Assembly: GCF_004362525.1 (NCBI RefSeq)
Contig: NZ_SNXS01000004.1
Coordinates: forward strand, 558,001-622,000
Reading direction: 5' to 3'
Length of the DNA stretch: 64,000 bases
DNA from: Roseateles toxinivorans
Lineage (GTDB): Bacteria > Pseudomonadota > Gammaproteobacteria > Burkholderiales > Burkholderiaceae_C
A model generated the notes under the pieces. That model searched no databases, had not been told where the DNA came from, and saw only the letters and a list, made by a program, of their open reading frames with translations. A program made the translations under genes and the position numbers. The first letter of the stretch is position 1, and every line of letters starts with the position of its first letter. Shown here piece after piece: positions 55,983 to 64,000 of this stretch.

Positions 55983-58067
55983 CTACAGCGCCGGCTTGGT
56001 CGGCCTGGTGGATGGCCCGGCCACGCGCGCGGCGCGCTGCATCAGTGCCTGGCAGGCGGCCACGGTCCTCTTGCTGTCCTCGTCGCCGCCCTGGTCGAGT
56101 AGCGGCAGGATGGCGGCCAGCGGGTTGATCAGCGCCAGCAGGGCTGCCGGCAGCAACTTGCGCATCAGCGGGCCGGACTCCAGCGAGAGCTTGGGCTCGG
56201 CCAGGGTGCCGCCCACCAGCACCGGCGTGCGCAGGGTCAAGGGGCTGAAGTCCTTGGGCGAGACGCGCAGGCGCAGTGCCAGCTGTTCGGTGGCCAGCGA
56301 CATCGAGCCGTCAACCCAGATCGTCGAGTCGCTGGTGTCCACCAGCATCACCTTGGGCACGACCTGGCCCTTGGTCAAGCGCAGATCGGCGGCGCCGCAA
56401 CTCACCGGCAGAGGGCGGTCGCCGCGTATCAGCACCCCCAGCGTCTGCGCCAGGTCTATGCCGGCCTGCTCGACGATCAGGTGCGACAGGCTGCCCTCGG
56501 TCCAGTAGACCAGCGCATTGCCGCTGGCGCTGCCCAGCATCTCGGCGCTGGAACGGCCGGTGCCGTCGAGCTTCAGTCGTCCGCCCAGGCGCCCGCTGAC
56601 AAAGGGTGGAGCCCCCGCTGCGCTGCGCGGCTGGCGTATCCACTGCTCCAGGGTCAGGCCGGACCATTGCAGCGCAGCCTGCCACAGGGCGATGTCGGCG
56701 CGGCCGTCCAGCATCAACCGGCCGCCTATGCTGCCCTTGGCCGTGCGTGCGGCGATGTCTTGCAGGGTCAGCACCCCATCGCTGAGCAGCAGGCGGGCGT
56801 TCAGGGGCACGATGGCTTCGGCAAAGGCCGCGCCCAGGCTGACGCGGTCCAGCTTGACGGCGATGTCGGCGTCCATGGTGCGCAGTGCCGGCAGGTCGAA
56901 GCGCCGGTCGGGCAACAGCTTGCCTCCTGCGCGGGGTGGTTCGGCGGCATCTGCCGGGTTGAGGCCCACGGCCGGCCCGAGATCCTGGATGGCCAGATTC
57001 TTGCCGGCCAACTGCCCGGTGAGCAGCGGGCGCGCGGGCCGGGTGTCATAGACGAAGCTGCCGCGCAGATCGCTCTGCCCCACCGTCAGGCGGGTCAGCT
57101 CCGTCGTCCAGCGGGTCTGTTCATGAACCAGCCGGCCCTGCGCGCGAAAGCGTGCCGTGGTCGGCAGGGTCAGGCCCAGCGGTTTGCCCAGTGCGGCCAG
57201 CGACGGCCCGTCGATCACATAGTGGCCGCGCAGGCCCTGCAGACCCAGCAGATCGCGCAGCTGTCCGACAAAACTCAGCCGCGCCTGGCCCGAATGGGCT
57301 TGCAGGCGCACGTCGATCGAGGGGCCATCGTCCCCGCCGCTGATCCAGGCCAGCGGGGCGCTCGATTGCAGGCTGGCGGTCAGCGGGTTGCCACGGTAGC
57401 GGCCGCTGGCCCTCGCCTGCAGGCCCTGGCTGGGCATTGTTGTGGGCGCTGACGCGGATGCCGATGCCGCCGTCGCTGGCATGGCGACCCCATCCAGCAG
57501 CGCAAAGCTGATGAAGGCGTCCAGCGCCAGCGGGTCGTCCAGTACGCCGATCTCGCCGCGTTTGACCTCCAGTCGCTCCAGCGCCAGACCGCCCATGGGC
57601 TGGCCGGCGACAGGGTCGGCATCGGTGCCGAAATCCCAGCTGGCCCGGCCATCGGCGCGGCGCTCCAGCGCGGCATTCAGCTGCTCGGCCACCAGTGACT
57701 TGATGCGCAGCGGCGCGCCCTGGCGCAGCGCCCACAGATCGCTGTAGCGCAGGCTCATCTGCACGCCGCTGGCGCGCAGCGTCGGGCGTTCGGCATTCCA
57801 GCTCGGGCCCGCCACCCACAGATGGTCGCTCTCCACGCGCACGCCGCCCAGCAGATGGATGCGCAGGCCCTGGCGCGTGCCGTTGGCATTCAGCTTCACC
57901 TCACGCTGCAGGCGCTGGCTCAGGCGCTGCTCGAGCGGCTCGGCCAGCCAGGGCCAGGCCATCAGCTCGCCAATGGTGAACAGACCGGCGAGCAGCAATA
58001 ACAGGCCGGCGGTGACAGCCAGGGCCCGGCGTGCTGAGCGGGGCGGGAATGCGGCTGCGGAGGTCAT
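55983..58067 (-). CDS. AsmA family protein
   Basis: A 694-residue AsmA-like protein. An N-terminal membrane anchor (RALAVTAGLLLLLAGLFTIG) is followed by a long periplasmic beta-rich region. The C-terminal AsmA segment is recognisable in DTSDSTIWVDGSMSLATEQL and LRVSPKDFSPLTLRTPVLVG. AsmA proteins bridge the periplasm and are linked to phospholipid transport and outer-membrane assembly. It has no obvious operon partner; BrkB lies 60 bp upstream on the same strand. Confidence 0.87.
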   Translation of the reverse strand: MTSAAAFPPRSARRALAVTAGLLLLLAGLFTIGELMAWPWLAEPLEQRLSQRLQREVKLNANGTRQGLRIHLLGGVRVESDHLWVAGPSWNAERPTLRASGVQMSLRYSDLWALRQGAPLRIKSLVAEQLNAALERRADGRASWDFGTDADPVAGQPMGGLALERLEVKRGEIGVLDDPLALDAFISFALLDGVAMPATAASASASAPTTMPSQGLQARASGRYRGNPLTASLQSSAPLAWISGGDDGPSIDVRLQAHSGQARLSFVGQLRDLLGLQGLRGHYVIDGPSLAALGKPLGLTLPTTARFRAQGRLVHEQTRWTTELTRLTVGQSDLRGSFVYDTRPARPLLTGQLAGKNLAIQDLGPAVGLNPADAAEPPRAGGKLLPDRRFDLPALRTMDADIAVKLDRVSLGAAFAEAIVPLNARLLLSDGVLTLQDIAARTAKGSIGGRLMLDGRADIALWQAALQWSGLTLEQWIRQPRSAAGAPPFVSGRLGGRLKLDGTGRSSAEMLGSASGNALVYWTEGSLSHLIVEQAGIDLAQTLGVLIRGDRPLPVSCGAADLRLTKGQVVPKVMLVDTSDSTIWVDGSMSLATEQLALRLRVSPKDFSPLTLRTPVLVGGTLAEPKLSLESGPLMRKLLPAALLALINPLAAILPLLDQGGDEDSKRTVAACQALMQRAARVAGPSTRPTKPAL

Positions 58068-58127
58068 GGCGTGGCGAACAGGGATCGGAGCATGGCCGAT
58101 CGTGGCATCGCGACAGGCACTTGACGA

Positions 58128-59030
58128 TCAGCCGGCAGCGCGCAGCGGCGTGGGCGCCGTCCTACCCGCCAGTGCGCTGTCGCGCAGGGCCACAGCCCAG
58201 GCCGCTCCGAGCAGAAAGATCTGGCTGGACCAGTAGATCCAGACCAGCAGCGCCGCGAAGGAGCTGGCCGCGCCCAGCGCGGACTTCGAGGCCGTGCCGG
58301 CGACGTAGAGGCTGATGCCCCAGCGGCCCAGCATGAACAGGCTGGCGGCCAGTAGCGCGCCGCCCAGCGCCCAGCGCCAGCGCAGGCGGCCATCGGGCAG
58401 CCAGCGCAGCATGACGGTGAACAGGGCGGTGATCACCAGCCAGGACCAGCCCAGCTCGGCGCCCGCCAGCAGTGGCGCCAGCAGCGGCCAGCGTGCGGCC
58501 ATGCCGTTCAACCCGACCAGAGCCAGCCCCTGCAGCACCATCGCGATGGCCAGCAGAAAGCCGCAGCCCAGCACCACGCCGACGGCGATCAACCGCGCCT
58601 GCAGCAGATAGCGCCAGCCAAACGGTGGCTCGGCCTCGTCCAGCATGTTCTGCAGCGAGGAGCGCAGCTCGACGAAGACGCCGGTGGAACCCAGCAAGGT
58701 TGTTGCCAGCGCTACCCAGGAGGCCAGCGCACCCGAACCCAGGCTCAGCGTCAGTGCCGGGCGTTCCAGCAGCATCGCCTGCAGCGTGAGCGCCTCCTGC
58801 TCGCCGAGCAATTGCCGGACCGAGCCCAGCAGGGCCGCCTGGGCCTGGGCGTCACCCAGCAGCCAGACCAGCAGCCCGGTCAGCACCACCAGCAGCGGCG
58901 CCATCGAGAAGGCCGCATAGAAGGCCACGGCGGCGCCGGAGCGCATGCCGTTGACGCTGGCAAAGCGCTCCAGCGCCAGCCCGGCGATGCGATAGGCATG
59001 GACAGCATCGGCCGAGACCCTGTCGAGCAC
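58128..59030 (-). CDS. YihY/BrkB family inner-membrane protein
   Basis: A 300-residue membrane protein with about six helices. The YihY hallmark at the N-terminus is MRSGAAVAFYAAFSMAPLLV, and the segment FVELRSSLQNMLDEAEPPFG is diagnostic. The C-terminal SALGAASSFAALLVWIYWSS is also typical. It was once called ribonuclease BN, but that function belongs to another protein. It starts 3 bp after the AI-2E family gene stop, so the two are co-transcribed. Confidence 0.9.
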   Translation of the reverse strand: MLDRVSADAVHAYRIAGLALERFASVNGMRSGAAVAFYAAFSMAPLLVVLTGLLVWLLGDAQAQAALLGSVRQLLGEQEALTLQAMLLERPALTLSLGSGALASWVALATTLLGSTGVFVELRSSLQNMLDEAEPPFGWRYLLQARLIAVGVVLGCGFLLAIAMVLQGLALVGLNGMAARWPLLAPLLAGAELGWSWLVITALFTVMLRWLPDGRLRWRWALGGALLAASLFMLGRWGISLYVAGTASKSALGAASSFAALLVWIYWSSQIFLLGAAWAVALRDSALAGRTAPTPLRAAG

Positions 59031-59033
59031 CGA

Positions 59034-60350
59034 TCAGCCTCTCAGCAGCAGGGCCAGGCGCTGCGCCGAGCGGCTGTGCTCGGCCATCACCTTCATCAAC
59101 ACGATCAGCACAGGCCCCAGGAACAGGCCCCACAGCCCCCACAAACCGCCCCACAGCACGACGCCGATGAACACGGCAGCGGCATTCATGCGTGCCGCGC
59201 GACCCTGCAGAAAAGCGGTGATGACGGTGCCGATCAAGGTGGAGCTGACCAGCAGCAGGCCGGCGATGGCCAGTGCCGCCGAGCCGCTGTCGAAGGCCAG
59301 AAAGGCCTCGGCCGCTCCCAGCCCGGTCATGATGACCATGCCCAGATAGGGCACCACATGCAGCACGCCGGCGGTCACTCCCCAGCCCGCCGCGTCCGGC
59401 AGGCCGGCCCAGCTGAACATCAGCCACACGGTCAGGGCGATCAGCACATTGGTGAACAGCAGCACGCCTGCATAGAGACGCACCTGGCGGCCGCATTCGC
59501 GCAGCGCATTGGCGGCGGCCAGACGCCGTCGCGGATCATTGCCCCACTGGCTGATCAGCTTGCGGCTCAGCGAGGGGGCGCCGGTGAGCACGAAGAAGGC
59601 CACCAGCATCAGGATGGTTGCATCGCTGCCGAACTGCAGCAGCATGGTGGTGCCCGACATCGCCGTGGCCCGCAGCGCGGTGCCGGCGTCTTCGGTCAGC
59701 GCCGACGGGGCCGAGGCGGCCGGCGCCGCCACCGCGGCCGCGGGCGCCGGCCTCGGGCGGCTGCGCGCGAGCGGAGCGACCGGGCGGCCGGAGTCGGTCA
59801 GGCGCGAGGCTGCGGCGTCGAGCTCGCCCAGTGCGCGGCGCACCCGGGTGGTCAGCGACTCGGTTTGCGGATCGATCTCGCGCACCCGCTGGGCGGCCAG
59901 GGTGATCATCTCCGGCACTCGCTCGGCGGTGCGCAACAACTGGCCCCCGAAACCATAGCCGGCCAGCATCACCACCGCCACCACGCCGGTCAGCGCCAGC
60001 GGCACGGCCAGGGCACGCCAGCGAAGGACCCGCTGCAAGGCCAGCACGGCCGGCTCCACCAGCAGGGCCAGCAGCACCCCGCCGGTCAGCGGTATCAACA
60101 CGCTGCGACCCCACCACAGGGCCACCATGCAGGCCAGCACGGCCAGCACCAGCATCGGTGCGCTGGCGCGGGGCTGCACGGCCAGACCGTCGCGGCCCTG
60201 CGCCGCCAGCCGCAGCGACTCGGCCGCCGACTCCGAGAGTGCGGTCACGCGGCGCAGGCGATTGGCACGCTCGGCGGCGCGCAAAGAGCCACGCGTGCTG
60301 TCCCCCCGCCGCAGGGCCAGGCGCAGAGCGATGCTCGGGTCCGGCTTCAC
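59034..60350 (-). CDS. AI-2E family transporter
   Basis: A 438-residue membrane protein of the AI-2E/PerM family with about eight helices, a long N-terminal basic segment and an Ala/Pro-rich loop around residue 200. The core motif GMVIMTGLGAAEAFLAFDSG and the helix LIGTVITAFLQGRAARMN are typical. Members include PerM-type exporters and Na/H antiporters; AI-2 export is proven only in a few. The GTG at 60350 overlaps the phospholipase stop by 4 nt, with GGAGAG eight bases upstream; GTG 60353 and a frame from 60416 are alternatives. Confidence 0.85.
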   Translation of the reverse strand: MKPDPSIALRLALRRGDSTRGSLRAAERANRLRRVTALSESAAESLRLAAQGRDGLAVQPRASAPMLVLAVLACMVALWWGRSVLIPLTGGVLLALLVEPAVLALQRVLRWRALAVPLALTGVVAVVMLAGYGFGGQLLRTAERVPEMITLAAQRVREIDPQTESLTTRVRRALGELDAAASRLTDSGRPVAPLARSRPRPAPAAAVAAPAASAPSALTEDAGTALRATAMSGTTMLLQFGSDATILMLVAFFVLTGAPSLSRKLISQWGNDPRRRLAAANALRECGRQVRLYAGVLLFTNVLIALTVWLMFSWAGLPDAAGWGVTAGVLHVVPYLGMVIMTGLGAAEAFLAFDSGSAALAIAGLLLVSSTLIGTVITAFLQGRAARMNAAAVFIGVVLWGGLWGLWGLFLGPVLIVLMKVMAEHSRSAQRLALLLRG

Positions 60351-61723
60351 CACCAGCTCTCCAGCAGGCGTGCGGCCTGTTCCTTGGCGCGTTGCAGCCA
60401 GGGCCGGGCCTGCCATTGCGCCAGGGTCACCGGCGCCGAGGCGGCCAGGTCGCGGCGGAACATCGCCTCCATCTCCTGGCCGAAGTCGTCGCCAATCATC
60501 ACCGCGTTGATCTCGTTGTTGCCGACGAAGCTGCGCCAGTCCATATTGCTGGAGCCCACGGTCGAGAACACGCCGTCGATCACCGCCGTCTTGGCATGCA
60601 ACACCGCGCCCTGCAGTTCATGGAGCTTGACGCCCGCCTGCAGCAGCACCTCATAGTGGCTGCGCCCGGCATGCAGCACCGGGGCAAAGTCGCTCATCGA
60701 GGGCAGTATCAACACCACATCGACGCCGCGCTGCGCGGCCTCGGTGAGTGCCGCAATCATGTCGGCGCCGGGCGCGAAGTAGCCCATGGTCAGGTGCACG
60801 CTGCGCTGTGCGCCGTCGATGGCCGTCAGCAGCGCGGCGTACATGCGGGCCTCGTTGCCATCGGCGCCGGACGGAATGATCTGTATCACCTGCGTGCCGG
60901 CCGCGGTGCTTGCCGGCGCAGCGGCGGGGCCGGGCAGACTGCCGCAACCCTGCGCCGACCAGGCCTCGCGCACCAGCGTATCAAGTGCTAGCACGGCCGG
61001 ACCGCGCAGCTGCACCTGGGTGTCCCGCCAGCCGCGTTCGGCGCTGCGCGATTTGCGCCGCCCGAACGAGCCCGAGGCATAGACCTCGCTGATGTTGATG
61101 CCGCCGACAAAGGCCACCGCGCCATCGACGACCAGGATCTTGCGGTGGTCGCGCTGCGTCAGGTCCCAATGGCCCGGGCGCGTCAGCGGGTTGACCGGGT
61201 TGAAGGCGCAGACGGCCACGCCGCCGGCGCGCAGCGCATCGAAGTAGGCGGTCGCCGTTGCCACGGACCCCAGCGCGTCATAGAGCACATGGGTCTTCAC
61301 GCCCTGGGCCTCTTTGCGCAGCAGCAGCTCGGCCAGGCGCTGGGCCAGGCCCTGGTCTTCGAGGATGTAGGTTTCCAGCAGGATGCTGCTGCGCGCCTGT
61401 TCCAGCTCGGCAAACATGGCGGCAAAGGTGGCCGGCCCGTCGATCAAGAGCCGAGCCTGATTGCCGGTATAGAAGGGCAGGGAGCCGGCCTGGGTCAGCA
61501 GTGCCAGGTGGCGGCTGCTCAGATCGGCCTTGCCCTCGGCCGCCAGCTGGGCCAGCACACGCTGGCGCGCCTGCGGCGCCATGGGGCCCTTGACGCCGTG
61601 CAGCGCGGGCCGTGATGGCACGGCCGCTGCGGCTGTCGACAGTGGCGGGCGCACCGGCAGCATCGAGCAGGCCTGCAGACCGAGCAGCGACAGGGCTATC
61701 AGCAGGCCGCTGGTCTTGCGCAT
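60347..61723 (-). CDS. Phospholipase D/cardiolipin-synthase-like lipoprotein
   Basis: A 458-residue PLD-superfamily protein with a lipoprotein signal (LIALSLLGLQACSMLP, lipobox Cys19). Two HKD motifs are visible: DHRKILVVDGAVAFVGG near residue 195 and LHAKTAVIDGVFSTVGSSNM near residue 375. A cardiolipin-synthase-like phosphatidyl transfer in the envelope is likely. The lipid anchor suggests action on the outer face of the inner membrane or the outer membrane. It overlaps the AI-2E family gene and is preceded by the small 58-residue gene after 4 bp. Confidence 0.88.
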   Translation of the reverse strand: MRKTSGLLIALSLLGLQACSMLPVRPPLSTAAAAVPSRPALHGVKGPMAPQARQRVLAQLAAEGKADLSSRHLALLTQAGSLPFYTGNQARLLIDGPATFAAMFAELEQARSSILLETYILEDQGLAQRLAELLLRKEAQGVKTHVLYDALGSVATATAYFDALRAGGVAVCAFNPVNPLTRPGHWDLTQRDHRKILVVDGAVAFVGGINISEVYASGSFGRRKSRSAERGWRDTQVQLRGPAVLALDTLVREAWSAQGCGSLPGPAAAPASTAAGTQVIQIIPSGADGNEARMYAALLTAIDGAQRSVHLTMGYFAPGADMIAALTEAAQRGVDVVLILPSMSDFAPVLHAGRSHYEVLLQAGVKLHELQGAVLHAKTAVIDGVFSTVGSSNMDWRSFVGNNEINAVMIGDDFGQEMEAMFRRDLAASAPVTLAQWQARPWLQRAKEQAARLLESWW

Positions 61724-61727
61724 GGAC

Positions 61728-61904
61728 TCAGTCGTGGCGATGGGGTGGCACCGGTGCATCGTCGCCTTCGTCCGGCTGCGGACTTGCCGCCAGAAAGGGA
61801 TAAGCGGCCTCGTAGCCCAGGGTGAGTTCGGCCGAGTCCGGTGCGAGCACCGGATCTCTGCGCTCCGCGAAACCGAGGCGGCGTGCCAGTTCGGTGGTGG
61901 TCAT
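61728..61904 (-). CDS. Small hypothetical protein (58 aa)
   Basis: A 58-residue frame starting MTTTELARRLGFAERRDPVL and ending VPPHRHD. AAGGAG lies seven bases before the ATG at 61904. It sits between the ferritin-like gene (23 bp upstream) and the PLD gene (4 bp downstream) with no room for separate promoters, so it should be translated with them. No domain is recognised. It shares this DNA with a longer frame that is not coding. Confidence 0.65.
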   Translation of the reverse strand: MTTTELARRLGFAERRDPVLAPDSAELTLGYEAAYPFLAASPQPDEGDDAPVPPHRHD

Positions 61905-61927
61905 CGAAGTCTCCTTGGGCACGGGTT

Positions 61928-62512
61928 TCAAGCGTCGAGCATGTCCTTCAACTCGTCGGCATGCTCTTCCTCGTCGGCAAGGATGTCTTCGAGCATGCGG
62001 CGGGTGGTGGGGTCCTTGTCGCCGATCAGCACGATCATCTGGTGGTAGGCCTCGACGGCGATGCGTTCGGCCACCAGATTGGCGCGCACCATGGCCTTCA
62101 GATCGGTGGAGTCGTCGTAGTCGGCGTGGCTGCGGGCCAGCAGACCCTCGGGCGAGAAGTCCGGCGAGCCGCCGAGCTGCACGATGCGTTCGGCCAGACG
62201 GTCGGCATGACCCGATTCGGCGATGGCGTGGACCATGAACTCCTCGGCAATGCGGGGTGCTGACATGCCATGGGCGGTGAAGTGGTGGCGCTTGTAGCGC
62301 AGCACGCAGACCAACTCGGTGGCCAGCGCGCCATTGAGCAGCTTGACGATGGGCTGGGCCCACTGCCCTGAGCTCGGGGTCACCGCGCCGTCGCTCAGGT
62401 CCGATCGGGCCTGCTTCAGGGCGCCCTCGTCAAGTTCCATCCGCTGATCTTGAGCAGCGTCTGTGGGGAAGGGCACGGCTGACACCGGTGAGTGGCTTTG
62501 TTTGTGGCTCAT
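61928..62512 (-). CDS. Ferritin-like domain protein (bacterioferritin/Dps type)
   Basis: A 194-residue four-helix protein. Diiron-like ligands are recognisable: Glu in NGALATELVCVLRYKRHHF, Glu-x2-His in EEFMVHAIAESGHADRLAER, Glu in NLVAERIAVEAYHQMIVLIG and Glu-x2-His in DILADEEEHADELKD. It belongs to the bacterioferritin-like group that takes up iron or detoxifies peroxide. The N-terminal 45 residues are polar and probably disordered. It lies among membrane and stress genes and precedes the 58-residue gene. Confidence 0.88.
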   Translation of the reverse strand: MSHKQSHSPVSAVPFPTDAAQDQRMELDEGALKQARSDLSDGAVTPSSGQWAQPIVKLLNGALATELVCVLRYKRHHFTAHGMSAPRIAEEFMVHAIAESGHADRLAERIVQLGGSPDFSPEGLLARSHADYDDSTDLKAMVRANLVAERIAVEAYHQMIVLIGDKDPTTRRMLEDILADEEEHADELKDMLDA

Positions 62513-62578
62513 GGGGACCTCGGAATGTTCAGGAAGGCAGGCACGGCTGTCGCCGCACGGAGAAGAAACTGCGCGGCG

Positions 62579-62755
62579 TCACTTTCGGGCGGCGGCAATA
62601 CCCAGCAGGGCCAGGGACAGCAGCACGATGACGACGGCCACGCAGATGAAGAACAGCAGCTTGGCCACGCTGGCCGCGCCAGCGGCAATGCCGGTGAAGC
62701 CCAGCAGGCCGGCAAACACGGAAACGATGGCAAGAATCAGGGCCCACTTCAGCAT
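62579..62755 (-). CDS. DUF1328 small membrane protein (YtjA-like)
   Basis: A 58-residue protein of two helices: MLKWALILAIVSVFAGLLGF, then GIAAGAASVAKLLFFICVAV, ending IAAARK. It matches the UPF0391/YtjA type found in envelope-stress regulons. The stop is TGA at 62579-62581 and the start ATG is at 62755. It lies 66 bp upstream of the ferritin-like gene on the same strand. Confidence 0.85.
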   Translation of the reverse strand: MLKWALILAIVSVFAGLLGFTGIAAGAASVAKLLFFICVAVVIVLLSLALLGIAAARK

Positions 62756-63019
62756 GGTGTCGTCGCTCCGGGGTGATGGGCAAGTCCTGACCCTTTTGGT
62801 CCGCGGTGCCAGCCCTTGGTGATTGATTCCAGTCTAGACAGGGGCTCCATCGGCAGCCATCGGCGCAACCCGCCTGGGCGTGTAGGACGGCGCCGCATGC
62901 CGGGCCTGGCTTGCGGTCGCCCCCCGGGGCGGCACACCGATTGCCCGCTAAGGGCAGCTGTGACTTCAATTCCGAAGCCCAAGCCGGGCTGGCGCCTTGC
63001 CGGCCATCAGGAGAAACAC

Positions 63020-63244
63020 ATGAAGTCCCTCAGAACTGTCTCCACCGCCGCTTTGATGCTGCTGCTGGCCTCCGGGCTCGGCGCTTGCTCAAACATGTCT
63101 GCGCGCGAACGCGCCACCGCCACCGGCGCGGCGGTCGGCGGTGTTGCGGGTGCCGTTGTCACCGGCGGCAGCACGGCCGGCGTCGTGGGCGGTGCGGTGG
63201 TGGGTGGAGTGATCGCCAATGAGCTGGACAAGAAGAACAAGTGA
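63020..63244 (+). CDS. OsmB-like glycine-zipper lipoprotein
   Basis: A 74-residue lipoprotein: signal with lipobox (LLLASGLGACSNM, Cys23), then a Gly-rich zipper segment (TGAAVGGVAGAVVTGGSTAG) and a charged C-terminus (NELDKKNK). The Gly-zipper with Gly every third or fourth residue is the OsmB type, induced by osmotic or envelope stress in other bacteria. AGGAG lies upstream of the ATG. It is plus-strand, divergent from DUF1328 across 264 bp, in which no further feature is recognised. Confidence 0.85.
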   Translation: MKSLRTVSTAALMLLLASGLGACSNMSARERATATGAAVGGVAGAVVTGGSTAGVVGGAVVGGVIANELDKKNK

Positions 63245-63253
63245 CCTGGGCGC

Positions 63254-63269
63254 GGGCACACCGCTTGCC
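63254..63269 (+). promoter_or_regulatory. Sigma-54 promoter of the PEP-CTERM gene
   Basis: GGGCAC-ACCGC-TTGCC fits the -24/-12 consensus. The invariant GG (63255-63256) and GC (63267-63268) are 10 bp apart. Transcription would start near 63280, about 78 bp before the ATG. PEP-CTERM genes in related bacteria are often sigma-54/PrsR-controlled, which supports the call. Confidence 0.7.
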
Positions 63270-63357
63270 ACAACCCAGCGCGGCGCCTTGCCGCAAGCAA
63301 GACCGCGTTCCCACCCGCTCTTGTCCAGAAATGATTGAAGAAAACCCGGAGTTCACT

Positions 63358-63882
63358 ATGAACCTGAAGAAACTAGCCCTGGTCGCTGCCCTGACCATCG
63401 CTTCCACCGCGTCGTTTGCCGAAAACATCAACCTGAATCTGCCGGTGGTGCCGAATGCGGCGATCCCGGGCGCGTTCTCGGGCGGCTTCGGTATCACCCA
63501 CATCGAAGCAGGCGCATTCACCGATGTTCTGACCTTCACCGGCGGCATCGACGGCATGTTCTCGTCGGCACTGATCACCACCGGCTTCTTCACCAACTCC
63601 AACATCGATCTGTCGAGCGTCTGGGTCAACGGCCTGCCCTATGCGCTGTCGCCCACCGGCACCCTCGAATGGGCCTCGATCGGCCCGGTCAGTCTCAATC
63701 AGCCCTTCGTGATCACGATCATGGGCATGGCCGCTCCCGACCTGGCGCCGGGTTCTGCCATCTCGGCCAGCTATGCCGGCACTGTCAACATCACCCCGGT
63801 GCCGGAACCCGAATCGTATGCACTGATGCTGGCCGGACTGGCCGCTCTGGGCTTCATGGTCAAGCGCCGCACCAACAGCTGA
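63358..63882 (+). CDS. PEP-CTERM exported protein, FxDxF-like
   Basis: A 174-residue exported protein. A signal peptide (KKLALVAALTIASTASFA) precedes a Gly/Thr-rich beta region with IEAGAFTDVLTFTGGIDGMF, which resembles the FxDxF group. The C-terminal sorting signal is VPEPESYALMLAGLAALGFM followed by VKRRTNS. It should be processed by an exosortase and delivered to the cell surface. CCGGAG lies upstream of the ATG. A sigma-54 promoter and a strong terminator flank it, so it is a single-gene transcript. Confidence 0.87.
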   Translation: MNLKKLALVAALTIASTASFAENINLNLPVVPNAAIPGAFSGGFGITHIEAGAFTDVLTFTGGIDGMFSSALITTGFFTNSNIDLSSVWVNGLPYALSPTGTLEWASIGPVSLNQPFVITIMGMAAPDLAPGSAISASYAGTVNITPVPEPESYALMLAGLAALGFMVKRRTNS

Positions 63883-63925
63883 ATCGTCCCCTCCCTGCGC
63901 TGAGTCGAGCCTCAGCCGGGATTTG

Positions 63926-63957
63926 CGCCGCAGGTCTTCACGACTGCGGCGTTTTTT
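63926..63957 (+). terminator. Rho-independent terminator
   Basis: CGCCGCAG-N10-CTGCGGCG is followed by TTTTTT (63952-63957). It ends the PEP-CTERM transcript. The hairpin overlaps the last codons of the minus-strand frame at 63938-64000. Confidence 0.9.
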
Positions 63958-64000
63958 CGTCGGGCGCGGCGGTGCTGCCGTAGTCCTTGAGCCGGTTGTA
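63938..64000 (-). CDS. Partial C-terminus of a Fis-type helix-turn-helix regulator (possible)
   Basis: Read from the right edge on the minus strand, a frame continues as YNRLKDYGSTAAPDEKTPQS and stops at TGA 63938-63940. YNRLKDYG resembles the end of the Fis-like DNA-binding helix of sigma-54 activators (compare LYRKLK at the end of the AcoR-like protein in this window). Only 20 residues are visible, so this remains tentative. A sigma-54 response regulator next to a PEP-CTERM gene with a sigma-54 promoter would be meaningful. Confidence 0.4.
   Translation of the reverse strand, partial: YNRLKDYGSTAAPDEKTPQS

Overview
The window is GC-rich, gene-dense DNA with many overlapping start/stop codons. 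It looks like a betaproteobacterium of the order Burkholderiales, probably the Roseateles/Rubrivivax/Leptothrix side. The evidence is the PEP-CTERM proteins, the Burkholderia-type phosphonate gene set, the AcoR/ExaC-type pair, the Bpt+Aat pair and GTAGCCCGG-type REP elements. This placement is an inference from gene content, not a measurement. No rRNA, tRNA, CRISPR array, intact insertion sequence or prophage was seen, and no gene-free stretch exceeds 300 bases (the longest is 38279-38552).

Layout. (1) 1-9525: a minus-strand catabolic operon with an ethanolamine-type permease, glutamine-synthetase-like ligase, DUF2235 hydrolase, Fe-dependent alcohol dehydrogenase, class-I amidotransferase hydrolase, aldehyde dehydrogenase, GNAT and a YdeI-like gene cut by the window edge. 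A divergent EutR-like AraC regulator faces it. Together they read as a gamma-glutamylation route for ethanolamine: ethanolamine to gamma-glutamylethanolamide, then the aldehyde, then gamma-glutamylglycine, then glycine plus glutamate. The permease carries an in-frame TGA before its last membrane helix. (2) 9532-25777: a 2-aminoethylphosphonate (AEP) regulon. PhnW, a fused permease, ATPase and binding protein lie on the minus strand. PhnR, PhnA, PhnY, a Na/Pi transporter, a PhnZ-like HD oxygenase, an EamA transporter, a FAD/GcvT dehydrogenase, a Nudix hydrolase and a second FAD oxidoreductase lie on the plus strand. The divergent promoter region has two palindromes, and three REP-like elements sit in gene junctions. 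(3) 25891-36335: mixed chromosomal genes, including a PEP-CTERM GDSL esterase, LLM oxidoreductase, a PG-binding/chitosanase-like protein, PPK2, MiaA, CreA, a universal stress protein, Bpt and Aat, an ArsC-like protein, Amt with a sigma-54 promoter and riboflavin synthase. (4) 36341-45209: an AcoR-like activator and a divergent ExaC-type aldehyde dehydrogenase with a strong sigma-54 promoter, then aconitase, DoxX, two small proteins and a ProQ/FinO protein.

(5) 45270-54753: a D-amino-acid/D-peptide module with a D-aminoacylase, RpiR regulator, D-serine-dehydratase-like enzyme, complete five-gene Opp/Dpp transporter and a divergent RidA. (6) 54790-64000: an envelope and stress block with a BON lipoprotein, a triple Cys-repeat exported protein, AsmA, BrkB, AI-2E, a PLD lipoprotein, a ferritin-like protein, DUF1328 and an OsmB-like lipoprotein. 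It ends with a PEP-CTERM protein behind a sigma-54 promoter and a partial gene whose C-terminus resembles a Fis-type helix.

The strongest leads are the ethanolamine gamma-glutamylation operon with its interrupted permease, the PhnZ-like oxygenase without its usual hydroxylase beside a complete PhnW-Y-A route, and the compact D-amino-acid salvage island.
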